NCBI GenBank assembly: GCA_009873655.1
Contig: WAIB01000019.1
Coordinates: 1-47,181, forward strand
Direction: 5' to 3'
Origin: Nitrospinota bacterium
Lineage (GTDB): Bacteria; Nitrospinota; Nitrospinia; Nitrospinales; VA-1
DNA: 47,181 nucleotides
Below the pieces are notes generated by a model. The model was not told where the DNA came from and did not search any database. It was given only the letters and a program-made list of their open reading frames with translations. Both the position numbers and the translations under genes were made by a program. This document shows, one piece after another, positions 34,322 through 41,962 of this stretch (its first letter is position 1; each line of letters starts with the position of its first letter).

Positions 34322-34927
34322 ATGTCTGACCAAGAGGATGAGTTTGAAGAGGTTTCCGATTCCGAGCTTCTGGACGATGAAACCGAAACCGAATGGGTAG
34401 GTGAGGAAGAATGGGGCGACGAAGAAGAAGAAAATGTCGCCCTGGTTGAAGAAGAAATCCCCAATTTCATTGATAACGGAGATGGCACCATCAGCGACAC
34501 CCGTTCAAACCTGATGTGGAAAAAAGACGATTCCTATAAAGAATATGGTTATGGAATCAACTGGTTTGAAGCACAGGATTATTGTGAAATGCTGAACGAA
34601 AAACAATTTGCCGGATACGATGACTGGAGATTGCCCAGTGGAGAAGAAGCCAAGAGCGTTTTCTCTTTCACGCAATCCAATACCGACAAGGATGGTGCAG
34701 AAACGCATATCTCCGAACTGTTTGAACCCGGAGGGGGGCACAATACCTGGACCTATGAAGAAAAGCCGGACTATGAGCAATACGCTCAAAAATTCAGTTT
34801 TATCACCGGCAATGATATGTGGGAACATAAAGATAACGAATATTCCCATTGCAGGGTTACCCGCGATGTTATCCAGGAGGAGTGGGAACCCGAATGGAGA
34901 AAAGAGACCAAATCATTCGAACGATAA
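34322..34927 (+). CDS. Acid-tailed cytoplasmic Lcl/DUF1566-domain protein 4
   Basis: GAGG lies before ATG 34322. The 201-residue product begins with about 47 acidic residues (MSDQEDEFEEVSDSELLDDE and onward) and then one Lcl domain: FIDNGDGTISDTRSNLMWKK, FAGYDDWRLPSGEEAKSVF, HISELFEPGGGHNTWTYEE and YSHCRVTRDV. There is no signal peptide. The acidic lead is the same kind as in the NHL and TPR proteins of this region, joined here to an Lcl fold. Confidence 0.88.
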   Translation: MSDQEDEFEEVSDSELLDDETETEWVGEEEWGDEEEENVALVEEEIPNFIDNGDGTISDTRSNLMWKKDDSYKEYGYGINWFEAQDYCEMLNEKQFAGYDDWRLPSGEEAKSVFSFTQSNTDKDGAETHISELFEPGGGHNTWTYEEKPDYEQYAQKFSFITGNDMWEHKDNEYSHCRVTRDVIQEEWEPEWRKETKSFER

Positions 34928-34971
34928 TTATTTTTTGTCTGCAGCATTAAACAGGACAGAATGGGAGTTTT

Positions 34972-35190
34972 GTGAGCCATTACATGATATTCGGAAAAGA
35001 CGATTGCCCTCATACGCAAAAAGCGATATCCGATTTTAAAGAGAAGCACCGCTCGTTTATTTATATTAATGTCGATAAAGACCCGCATGGGTTAAAGAAA
35101 TTATTGGAATATTCCAATGATCAATATGTTGTTCCGGTCATTGTCAACGTCGATGAAGACAGCGTGGAAATAGGTTATACCGGAGAATAA
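34972..35190 (+). CDS. Glutaredoxin-like protein (UXX-star type, cysteine form)
   Basis: GTG start at 34972 preceded by GGGAG. The 72-residue protein has a thioredoxin/glutaredoxin fold start MIFGKDDCPHTQKAISDFKE with a CPHT site at Cys12, FIYINVDKDPHGLKKLLEY and YVVPVIVNVDED (cis-Pro loop). The UXX-star family has selenocysteine at the same place in some members; here it is TGC cysteine. The second active-site residue is Thr, so it is a single-cysteine type. It is embedded among Lcl genes (44 bp after copy 4, 46 bp before copy 5), which suggests a redox role for the same system. Confidence 0.83.
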   Translation: MSHYMIFGKDDCPHTQKAISDFKEKHRSFIYINVDKDPHGLKKLLEYSNDQYVVPVIVNVDEDSVEIGYTGE

Positions 35191-35236
35191 TTTTTTTAAT
35201 TACCACCGGGTGAAATTCCGGTTAAAGGATGTTGTT

Positions 35237-35761
35237 ATGGAAGAAAGTTCGTCCCCTGAAGCAGAGAGTCAACTGCCGGCAAAAACCGACCAGCAACTTG
35301 CGGAGAAAAAAGACGATAAACCGAAAAGGTTCGTCGAAAAAGGCCGCGATGTCGTATTTGATACTAAAACCCGTCTTTACTGGTTAAAAAAAGATTCCTG
35401 GCAGGATAAAGGGAAATTCTATAACTGGCACGAGGCGACCGAATTCGCCGCGAAAAAAAATATGAGGAAAATCGGCGGCTTTGACGATTGGCGTCTTCCC
35501 AATGTGGATGAGGCCACTTCCCTTTATGACGAAAACTTCGATGTGCCGGGAAAGGGAGGAACCTCTCTGCACTTTGATCCGATTTTTCCGGAAGGAGCAT
35601 TTAAAACCGGATGGATCGCGGGCGACACTTCCACAAGAAGACCCCGGTTCGACTACAGCGAAGGGAAAGTGGTCAGCGTAGAGGAATATAGCTTCGGCTC
35701 CGTCCGGATTTGCCGGAAAGACGTGGTGTCGAAACACCAATCTGCGCCTCGAAGAAAGTAA
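35237..35761 (+). CDS. Cytoplasmic Lcl/DUF1566-domain protein 5
   Basis: ATG 35237 is chosen because AAAGGA lies just upstream; a GTG nine codons earlier lacks a site. The 174-residue protein starts with a charged, disordered lead (MEESSSPEAESQLPAKTDQQ) and a degenerate Lcl domain: RFVEKGRDVVFDTKTRLYWLKK has lost the N-G-D-G turn, while FDDWRLPNVDEATSLY, LHFDPIFPEGAFKTGW and FGSVRICRKDV keep the core. The usual T-W-T-S becomes G-W-I-A. This copy is probably structural or has a changed ligand. Confidence 0.86.
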   Translation: MEESSSPEAESQLPAKTDQQLAEKKDDKPKRFVEKGRDVVFDTKTRLYWLKKDSWQDKGKFYNWHEATEFAAKKNMRKIGGFDDWRLPNVDEATSLYDENFDVPGKGGTSLHFDPIFPEGAFKTGWIAGDTSTRRPRFDYSEGKVVSVEEYSFGSVRICRKDVVSKHQSAPRRK

Positions 35762-35767
35762 ACGCCT

Positions 35768-36649
35768 ATGACAGAATCGACAAAGTTAAAATACATTGAT
35801 AACGGCGACGAAACTGTGTCAGATACCCGGCACGGTATCATGTGGATGAAAAATGATACCTGGCTGGAGTTGGGACGCCTCATCACCTGGCATGACAGCC
35901 TGGAGCTGGCTCGCAAAAAGAACGAAGAAAAATTTGCAGGCCATAGCAACTGGCGAATTCCATCCGCTTCTGAAGCCAAATATTTATTTGATGCCGAATC
36001 CAGCAACACCGACGTGGAAGGATGTGAAATTCATATAGACCCCATCTTTCCTCCCGGCTGTGGGTTTTCAACATGGACCAGCCAGACCCGTGGAGCGAAG
36101 GCGGCCATGTCCTATGATTTTCGATCGGATTATGAATACTGGCTTGCAAAAGAAAATGATGGTTTTCCCAGTGCGGTTCGATTGGTCAGAAGTGAAAGTG
36201 AAGAGGAAGAAGATCCTGAATTTATCCGGATCGAAAATAAAGGCGATGGCACCCTCATTGACCATAAAACCGGGCTCCAGTGGAAAGCGGATGACTCCTA
36301 TATGGACTTGGATAAATGGGTGACATGGGAAGAAGCTAAAACCTACATTGTTGAGTTGAATCGGCAACGATTTGCAGGATACGAAGACTGGAGAATGCCG
36401 ACACGGAAAGAAGCTCAATCCATTTACGACCCCGCCAATCCTGTGACGGATAATTATGGTGATACAATATTTTTGATCAAAGGTTTCCCGGCGGGAGGAG
36501 GACAAACTTCCTGGACAAAAACCCTGCACAGGACAGAAAGAGGGACAGCGATTCGATTCCATTTTTATAACGGGGATTATAAGTGGAATCCAATGGGTTT
36601 GAGAAGCCATGGTGTGCGCGCGGTTCGTACACTTAAAAAAGACTCCTGA
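35768..36649 (+). CDS. Tandem two-domain Lcl/DUF1566 protein
   Basis: The 293-residue protein carries two complete Lcl domains in a row. Domain 1 (about 8-140): YIDNGDETVSDTRHGIMWMK, FAGHSNWRIPSASEAKYLF, IHIDPIFPPGCGFSTWTSQT, SAVRLVRSE. Domain 2 (about 152-290): RIENKGDGTLIDHKTGLQWK, FAGYEDWRMPTRKEAQSIY, LIKGFPAGGGQTSWTKT, HGVRAVRTL. The linker is acidic (SESEEEEDPE). It looks like an in-frame fusion of two neighbours of the array and supports the idea that single-domain copies pack against each other. It starts 6 bp after the previous stop. Confidence 0.9.
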   Translation: MTESTKLKYIDNGDETVSDTRHGIMWMKNDTWLELGRLITWHDSLELARKKNEEKFAGHSNWRIPSASEAKYLFDAESSNTDVEGCEIHIDPIFPPGCGFSTWTSQTRGAKAAMSYDFRSDYEYWLAKENDGFPSAVRLVRSESEEEEDPEFIRIENKGDGTLIDHKTGLQWKADDSYMDLDKWVTWEEAKTYIVELNRQRFAGYEDWRMPTRKEAQSIYDPANPVTDNYGDTIFLIKGFPAGGGQTSWTKTLHRTERGTAIRFHFYNGDYKWNPMGLRSHGVRAVRTLKKDS

Positions 36650-36656
36650 GAAATCT

Positions 36657-37106
36657 ATGAGTGAGAATAATAAACCGCGTTTTGTTGAAGGAGATAGCGA
36701 CACGGTCATTGATTGTGTCAAACGGCTGGTCTGGCTGAAAAAGGATACCTGGCAGGCAACCGGAAAATGGATGAGCCAGTTGCAGGTTAAAGAATTCGCT
36801 GAAACTTTGAATAGAAAAAGGTTCGCCGGGTTCTCTAATTGGAGATTGCCGACAGCCAATGAAGCAAAAAGTCTCTTTAATAAGAACTGGAAAAACTCTG
36901 ACAACCAGGGGCAGGCTATTTTCCTGTCGGAAATATTTGATTCCGGTTGCGGGTTTTTATGCTGGACCAGCGATGTCAGGCACAAAGTGCAGGGCGTCCG
37001 CCTGAGTTTTCGAAAAGGGGTTACGATGTATGATGATATTTATCGTACATCCAGGGGGTCCTCACGACTGGTTCGTGATATAGAAAAAGAGGATGATTTA
37101 ATCTAG
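36657..37106 (+). CDS. Cytoplasmic Lcl/DUF1566-domain protein 7
   Basis: ATG 36657 (MSENNKPRFVEGDSD), 7 bp after the previous stop, is chosen by similarity to the MSENRFVDNG start of the copy at 33029. The 149-residue protein is one Lcl domain with a degenerate first motif (FVEGDSDTVIDCVKRLVWLK), then FAGFSNWRLPTANEAKSLF, FLSEIFDSGCGFLCWTSDV and GSSRLVRDIE. It shares the LKKDTWQ-type stretch with copy 5, so these two are probably the closest relatives in the array. Confidence 0.87.
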   Translation: MSENNKPRFVEGDSDTVIDCVKRLVWLKKDTWQATGKWMSQLQVKEFAETLNRKRFAGFSNWRLPTANEAKSLFNKNWKNSDNQGQAIFLSEIFDSGCGFLCWTSDVRHKVQGVRLSFRKGVTMYDDIYRTSRGSSRLVRDIEKEDDLI

Positions 37107-37127
37107 GAAGAATTTAAGGAGCCATCA

Positions 37128-37619
37128 GTGGAATCGCAGAAAAGATTTATTGATAACGGGGATGGTACGGTAACGGACCGGGAAACAAACCTAATGTGGA
37201 AACAAACCGACTCGTTCCAGGATACAAGCCAGTGGACCAATTGGTTCAAAGCCCATGATTATATCCGTGCGCTGGGGATACAAAAGTTCGCTGGATATAC
37301 CGATTGGAGAATGCCGACCCTGGAAGAGGCGGAAAGCCTTCATGATGAAAATCATTGCATCAAAGACATGGACAGAATGGATATCTTCATCAGTGATGCA
37401 TTTTCTCCAGGGGGTGGGTTTACCACGTGGACTTCAAATGAAATGCCGCATTCCACAGCCGCCATTTTTTACTATAGATATGGGCATGCGAATTCGAACC
37501 ATAAAGAAGATATTACTAAAGATTCCGTTCGTGCGGTTCGCGATATTGAGAAAAAGGAAGTAGAAAGAGGGGTATTTAAAAAGTATCCCGGATTTTCAGA
37601 TTCACCGCTTCCTCGCTAA
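37128..37619 (+). CDS. Cytoplasmic Lcl/DUF1566-domain protein 8
   Basis: GTG start at 37128 with AAGGAG 6 bp upstream. The 163-residue protein has one intact Lcl domain: RFIDNGDGTVTDRETNLMWK, FAGYTDWRMPTLEEAESLH, FISDAFSPGGGFTTWTSNE and DSVRAVRDIEK, and a 15-residue tail. With copy 2 it is the least degenerate member. It is the last Lcl gene; the SEC-C gene follows. Confidence 0.88.
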   Translation: MESQKRFIDNGDGTVTDRETNLMWKQTDSFQDTSQWTNWFKAHDYIRALGIQKFAGYTDWRMPTLEEAESLHDENHCIKDMDRMDIFISDAFSPGGGFTTWTSNEMPHSTAAIFYYRYGHANSNHKEDITKDSVRAVRDIEKKEVERGVFKKYPGFSDSPLPR

Positions 37620-37691
37620 AAAATTTTTTGAAGGGAAATTGTCATCGAAAGCTACAGGGTAATAAACAAACAAGAGAGCGAAAACTCGGTA

Positions 37692-38480
37692 ATGACCTAC
37701 CGGTTCGAAGAGGAAGATTTCAAACATAACTATGTTCTGGAAGACTATTACCATACCAATCCTTTTTTCGATTATAACTATGCCGTGATTTACCTGCGGG
37801 ACATGGATAACCCGGCAAACTCTTTCGCGTTCCAGGTAAATTTCAATAAAACTTTTAACACCATTCCTGATCATCCCAAGCTCACTGAGGTGCAGACTCA
37901 AATTGCCAAGGGATTTGCCAAGAATGCCGCGGATGAGTTGATTCTCTTATTCAAGCAAAGGGCCATTGAAGCAAAAGCCTACGGAGAAAAAAACCCGGCA
38001 ACTTATCTGGAGTTTGAACCGGGGAGGTATTTCAATTATTTCGAATTGTTTCCGCGAAACAAGGAAATGCTGGATTTTAACCATGGTACCGATCAATATT
38101 TTGCTGAAGACTCTTATGACATTGATCCGCGAAATGATAACCGGTGTTTGCAGTTGTCCTTCTTTAAATTCCAGTTAGACAATTCTGATCAGGCTCCCAT
38201 ATTTTCTACGATTTATCATTTCGATGAAAAATTAAGGGAACAGGAAGATGCAAAGCTTTCCCCCCAGAACAACGATATGTTAGTCGCAATGAACCAGTTT
38301 ATACCGGACCTGAACGACCGGTTGAAGAAAAGGTATAAAAATGCCAAAAAGATGGGGAAAGAGCTTTTAAGTAATCAGGATCCTTTAGAGGTAAAGCAGG
38401 AAAAGGTGAAACCCAATGAACCTTGTCCATGCGGGTCGGGTAAAAAATACAAAAAATGTTGTGCATTAATGTTGAATTGA
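37692..38480 (+). CDS. SEC-C zinc-motif protein
   Basis: The 262-residue protein ends with a SEC-C motif, NEPCPCGSGKKYKKCC, the zinc site also found at the end of SecA where it contacts SecB and the ribosome. The preceding 230 residues (from TYRFEEEDFKHNYVLEDYYH to about KKRYKNAKKMGKEL) are not recognised. No clear ribosome site precedes ATG 37692, and the frame stays open 20 codons upstream, in which an ATT at 37638 follows GAAGGGAA; the true start may lie there. The gene lies between the Lcl array and the parvulin gene and hints at handling of nascent or unfolded chains. Confidence 0.85.
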   Translation: MTYRFEEEDFKHNYVLEDYYHTNPFFDYNYAVIYLRDMDNPANSFAFQVNFNKTFNTIPDHPKLTEVQTQIAKGFAKNAADELILLFKQRAIEAKAYGEKNPATYLEFEPGRYFNYFELFPRNKEMLDFNHGTDQYFAEDSYDIDPRNDNRCLQLSFFKFQLDNSDQAPIFSTIYHFDEKLREQEDAKLSPQNNDMLVAMNQFIPDLNDRLKKRYKNAKKMGKELLSNQDPLEVKQEKVKPNEPCPCGSGKKYKKCCALMLN

Positions 38481-38528
38481 TTATCTATTAAAAAATTGGA
38501 ATTTTGTCTCATTTTAGGAAAGTGAATA

Positions 38529-39104
38529 ATGGCAAAAAAAGAAAGAAGGGTAAAAAAAGTACAAGCCCGACATATTCTTGTGGGCTCTAAAGAGCTTGCT
38601 GAAGAGTTGAAGGTGAAAATAGATGAAGGCGAAGACTTTACTAAATTAGCTGAAGAACACAGTGAGTGTCCTTCCAAAAAACGGGGGGGTGACCTTGGCT
38701 GGTTTGGTAAAGGGGCCATGGTGCGTCCTTTTGAAGTTGCGGCTTTTACCGCACAGGAAGGGGAGGTCGTAGGCCCGGTCCACACTGAATTTGGCTGGCA
38801 TTTGATTTATGTTTACGAAATTCAGGAAGACGTCGATGCAGATGCCGGACCGCCCACGGGAGATGAAGATGCCGATGAAGACACTCTGCGGCTGGTCGCG
38901 GAAAATTATGCGCATGAATTCATGATGCTCGGATATACCAGCAAAAAGGTGCTGAGCCTGTTTACAAGCCCGCATTTCAAGTCTGCCAACACGGTATATA
39001 ATATTCTTGGCGAGGGTGTGATAAACGAAATAATTGCCCAGGTTTTTGGGCAGAAAGCTGAAAAGTCTGAAGGCGCGGAGTCGGAAGAAAAGACTTCCAA
39101 TTAA
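38529..39104 (+). CDS. Parvulin-type peptidyl-prolyl isomerase with C-terminal extension
   Basis: The 191-residue protein has no signal peptide, so it acts in the cytoplasm. Residues 8-98 are a parvulin domain: VQARHILVGSKELAEELKVK, FTKLAEEHSECPSKKRGGDLGWFGKGAMV and GPVHTEFGWHLIYVYE. After an acidic linker (DADAGPPTGDEDADED) comes a helical module of about 60 residues (AHEFMMLGYTSKKVLSLFTS and onward) that is not part of ordinary PpiC, then another acidic end. Last gene of the 33.9-39.1 kb series; a role in folding the products of this series is an inference. Confidence 0.9.
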   Translation: MAKKERRVKKVQARHILVGSKELAEELKVKIDEGEDFTKLAEEHSECPSKKRGGDLGWFGKGAMVRPFEVAAFTAQEGEVVGPVHTEFGWHLIYVYEIQEDVDADAGPPTGDEDADEDTLRLVAENYAHEFMMLGYTSKKVLSLFTSPHFKSANTVYNILGEGVINEIIAQVFGQKAEKSEGAESEEKTSN

Positions 39105-39114
39105 GATTTCGAAA

Positions 39115-39159
39115 AATAAAAAAGCGTGGCTCCCTGTAACAGGGGGTCACGCTTTTTTT
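39115..39159. terminator. Bidirectional terminator between parvulin and serA
   Basis: AGCGTGGCTCCCTG (39123-39136) pairs with CAGGGGGTCACGCT (39140-39153) with two G-T pairs and a TAA loop. Seven T follow on the plus strand, and an A-rich run before it gives a T-run on the minus strand, so it can serve both convergent units. Confidence 0.9.
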
Positions 39160-39173
39160 GTTCGTTGTGCTTT

Positions 39174-40754
39174 TTACAGGGTCACACTGTGTACGTCAAT
39201 GATATTGGCGGTATTCCTCATTTCCCGCAGGGCTTCTGTGGTCGGAGGCGAGTCGATGTTGATAATTGCCACCGCTTTTCCCCTGTCTTCCATTCTTCCC
39301 AGATGAAATCCTGCAATGTTTAGGTTGTGTTTGCCAAGGATATTTCCCAGGTTGCCAATCACGCCGGGGACATCCATGTTATGGAGTACCAGCATGTTTT
39401 TTGAGAGTACGGCTTCGAGACTGTAATCCTCGAACTGAACAATTCGGGAATCTCCTTTTCCAAAAATACTTCCGGTTACCCGATGCGTTCCATTTTGTGT
39501 TTTCACCTGGACTTGAACGGTACTGGTGTATTCGTGCACTTCACTGCTTTTTGATTCCTGCACTTCGACGCCTCTTTCCTTGGCAATGAAAGGTGCATTA
39601 ACCATATTCACTCCCTCAATGGATCGGTTGAGCAAACCTTTTAAAATCGCGATGGAAATAGGTTCAACTGAAAGGTTAGCTACTTCTCCGTTATATTGGA
39701 TTTCGATTCTTGTAAAAGCTCCTTCTGTTACCTGCGAAAGAAAACCGCCCAAATCTTCTCCCAATATCAGGTAGGGTTTGATTTTTGCCAGGGTGTCCGC
39801 ATCAATGGATGGGACGTTGACGGAGTTTCGGATGTTTCCATATTTCAAGTAATCGATAATCTGGTCACAAATGGCAATAGCTACTTTTTCCTGGGCTTCT
39901 CCCGTTGACGCGCCTAAATGCGGGGTGCAGGTAATTTCATCTACCTTGAGTAACGGGCTTTCCAGGTCAAGAGGCTCTTTTGAATAAACATCCAGTGCGG
40001 CCTGGGCCACTTTCTTTTCTTTGATGGCTTCGATCAAAGCGTCATCATCGATCAGACTGCCCCGGGCGCAGTTTACAATTCGGATACCGGGTTTCATTTG
40101 GTCAAATTCTTCTTTTCCCAAAAGAGCCTTGCCATCGGCAAGCCCTGGAGTGTGCAGGGAAAGGAAGTCCGATCTTGCCAGTAAATCTTTTAATTCAACC
40201 AGTTCTACACCGGCTTTTTCAGCCCTTTCCTGTGAGATGTATGGATCGTGGACGAGTATCTTCATTTGGAATGCGCGTGCCCGGTCAGCGACAACAGATC
40301 CGATGCGACCAAAACCAATGATTCCCAGAGTTTTTTCAAAAAGTTCTACACCCATAAACTCTTTAGGGGCCCATTTTTCATTTTTAAGCTTCCAACTGGC
40401 CCGGGGAATATTGCGCGACATGGAAAGCAACAAGGCCATCGAATGTTCTGCTGTGGTAATTAAATTTCCTTCCGGTGCGTTCATTACAATGACACCTTTT
40501 TGTCCAGCGGCATCCAGGTCTATGTTGTCCACTCCAATACCGGCTCTTCCTATAACCCTGAGTTTAGCCGCAGCTTCAATTATCTCAGCGACCACTTTGG
40601 TTGCGCTTCGTACAATCAAACCCTCGTATTCAGGAATGATTGCAATGAGTTCCTCCTTGGACAATCCTGTTTTTACATCAACCTCGATGCCTGATTCTTT
40701 TTTTAAAATTTCAACTCCGGTTGCGGAGAGATTGTCAGAAACTAAAACTTTCAT
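39174..40754 (-). CDS. serA: D-3-phosphoglycerate dehydrogenase
   Basis: SerA oxidises 3-phosphoglycerate to 3-phosphohydroxypyruvate with NAD, the first step of serine synthesis. The 526-residue long form is seen: substrate-domain IVRSATKVV and GRAGIGVDNIDLDAA, NAD-binding LGIIGFGRIGSVVADRARA, catalytic Arg in VNCARGSLIDD and His in CTPHLGASTGEAQ, then the intervening (allosteric substrate-binding) domain and a C-terminal ACT domain (MLVLHNMDVPGVIGNLGNIL). It lies 75 bp downstream of serC on the same strand, forming a serine pathway pair. Confidence 0.97.
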   Translation of the reverse strand: MKVLVSDNLSATGVEILKKESGIEVDVKTGLSKEELIAIIPEYEGLIVRSATKVVAEIIEAAAKLRVIGRAGIGVDNIDLDAAGQKGVIVMNAPEGNLITTAEHSMALLLSMSRNIPRASWKLKNEKWAPKEFMGVELFEKTLGIIGFGRIGSVVADRARAFQMKILVHDPYISQERAEKAGVELVELKDLLARSDFLSLHTPGLADGKALLGKEEFDQMKPGIRIVNCARGSLIDDDALIEAIKEKKVAQAALDVYSKEPLDLESPLLKVDEITCTPHLGASTGEAQEKVAIAICDQIIDYLKYGNIRNSVNVPSIDADTLAKIKPYLILGEDLGGFLSQVTEGAFTRIEIQYNGEVANLSVEPISIAILKGLLNRSIEGVNMVNAPFIAKERGVEVQESKSSEVHEYTSTVQVQVKTQNGTHRVTGSIFGKGDSRIVQFEDYSLEAVLSKNMLVLHNMDVPGVIGNLGNILGKHNLNIAGFHLGRMEDRGKAVAIINIDSPPTTEALREMRNTANIIDVHSVTL

Positions 40755-40829
40755 TTATAAACTCCAATAGTAAAAAGCTTAAACACACTGGTAGGCTTTC
40801 AATTGAATCAGAGGATCCAATTACAACTC

Positions 40830-41912
40830 TTAGGCCTTACGCTTTTCAAAATCATTCATATAATCAATCAGAGCATCAACGCCCGCTTCAGGCATGGCGT
40901 TATAGATACTCGCTCGCATTCCTCCGACTGAACGATGCCCTTTCAGGGTGGTTAACCCGGCATCCTCAGCACCTGCTAAAAATTCCTTGTCCAAGTCGGC
41001 ATTGGCCAGCACAAATGGCACATTCATCCAGGACCGCGAAGCTTTTTCCACGGGATTACTGTAGAAGTTCGAATTGTCAATCGCGGCATATAATTTATTG
41101 GCCTTGTTTTCGTTCAATTTTGCCATGGAGGAAAGCCCCCCTTGTTTTTTCACCCATTTGAAGACCAAACCCGCCAGATAGAGCGTATAAGTCGGAGGAG
41201 TATTCAGCATCGAATCCGCTTCGGCTTGTTTCGCGTAATCGAAAACGCTCGGGGTCGTGGGTAACGAATTCCCAATGAGATCATCGCGAACAATGACTAA
41301 CGTGACACCCGCGGGTCCAATATTTTTTTGCGCACCCGCATAAATCAATCCAAAACGACTCACATCCAACGGACGGGATAAAATCGTCGAGGAAAAATCC
41401 CCAACCAGCGGCACATCCCCGGTCTCAGGAATCCAGTGAAATTCCACACCCCCTATTGTTTCGTTTGGAGTATAGTGCACGTAAGCAGCATCTGAATTCA
41501 AAGACCAGTTCTCAAAGGGAGGAATGGTGGTGAAATTATCTGCCTCAGAGGAAGCCGCAACGTTCACCTCGCAATATTTTTTGGCTTCACTAATTGCCTT
41601 TTTTCCCCAGGCACCTGTCCATATATAATCCGCCTGGGTTTTCCCGCGCAGCAGATTCATGGGAATGGTTGCAAATTGGGCAGTCGCCCCCCCTTGTAAA
41701 AACAAAACCTTATAACTCTCGGGTACATTGAACAGTTCACGGACATCCTTTTCCGCCTCCGCGTGCACAGATACGAATTCTTTGCCTCTGTGACTCATCT
41801 CCATGATCGAGGCACCGCAACCATGCCAATCCGGCAATTCTTCTTGCGCCTGCTTTAACACAGCTTCGGGTAACATCGCCGGGCCCGCACTGAAATTATA
41901 TTTTCTGGGCAT
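40830..41912 (-). CDS. serC: Phosphoserine aminotransferase
   Basis: SerC transaminates 3-phosphohydroxypyruvate to phosphoserine with glutamate and PLP. The 360-residue product has NFSAGPAMLPEAVLKQAQ at the start, LFLQGGATAQFATIP in the cofactor site, the PLP lysine in YAGAQKNIGPAGVT near residue 195, and RSVGGMRASIYNAMPEAGV near the end, which binds the substrate phosphate. AGGAG lies before ATG 41912. It precedes serA as a two-gene serine operon. Confidence 0.97.
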   Translation of the reverse strand: MPRKYNFSAGPAMLPEAVLKQAQEELPDWHGCGASIMEMSHRGKEFVSVHAEAEKDVRELFNVPESYKVLFLQGGATAQFATIPMNLLRGKTQADYIWTGAWGKKAISEAKKYCEVNVAASSEADNFTTIPPFENWSLNSDAAYVHYTPNETIGGVEFHWIPETGDVPLVGDFSSTILSRPLDVSRFGLIYAGAQKNIGPAGVTLVIVRDDLIGNSLPTTPSVFDYAKQAEADSMLNTPPTYTLYLAGLVFKWVKKQGGLSSMAKLNENKANKLYAAIDNSNFYSNPVEKASRSWMNVPFVLANADLDKEFLAGAEDAGLTTLKGHRSVGGMRASIYNAMPEAGVDALIDYMNDFEKRKA

Positions 41913-41932
41913 TACAATATATCTCCTGCTTG

Positions 41933-41962
41933 GGCCATGAGAGACAGAAACTCTCCATGGCC
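41933..41962 (-). promoter_or_regulatory. Hairpin in the serC leader
   Basis: GGCCATGAGAG (41933-41943) and CTCTCCATGGCC (41951-41962) form a stem with one bulged base, directly upstream of the serC ribosome site. On the minus strand it would lie in the mRNA leader. It could affect translation; no T-run follows on that strand. Confidence 0.35.

Noticed and set aside
34972-35190. Selenocysteine in the glutaredoxin-like protein
   Set aside because: The active-site codon is TGC cysteine, not TGA, and no SECIS-like hairpin follows it.
36068-36985. 305-codon minus-strand frame over two Lcl genes
   Set aside because: It is antisense to clear, motif-rich Lcl coding sequence, has no ribosome site and an implausible composition rich in Phe, Cys and Ser.
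30175-37619. Lcl domains as variable targets of a diversity-generating retroelement
   Set aside because: The fold is related to C-type lectins used by such elements, but no reverse transcriptase, template repeat or accessory gene is present in the window, and the copies differ over their whole length.
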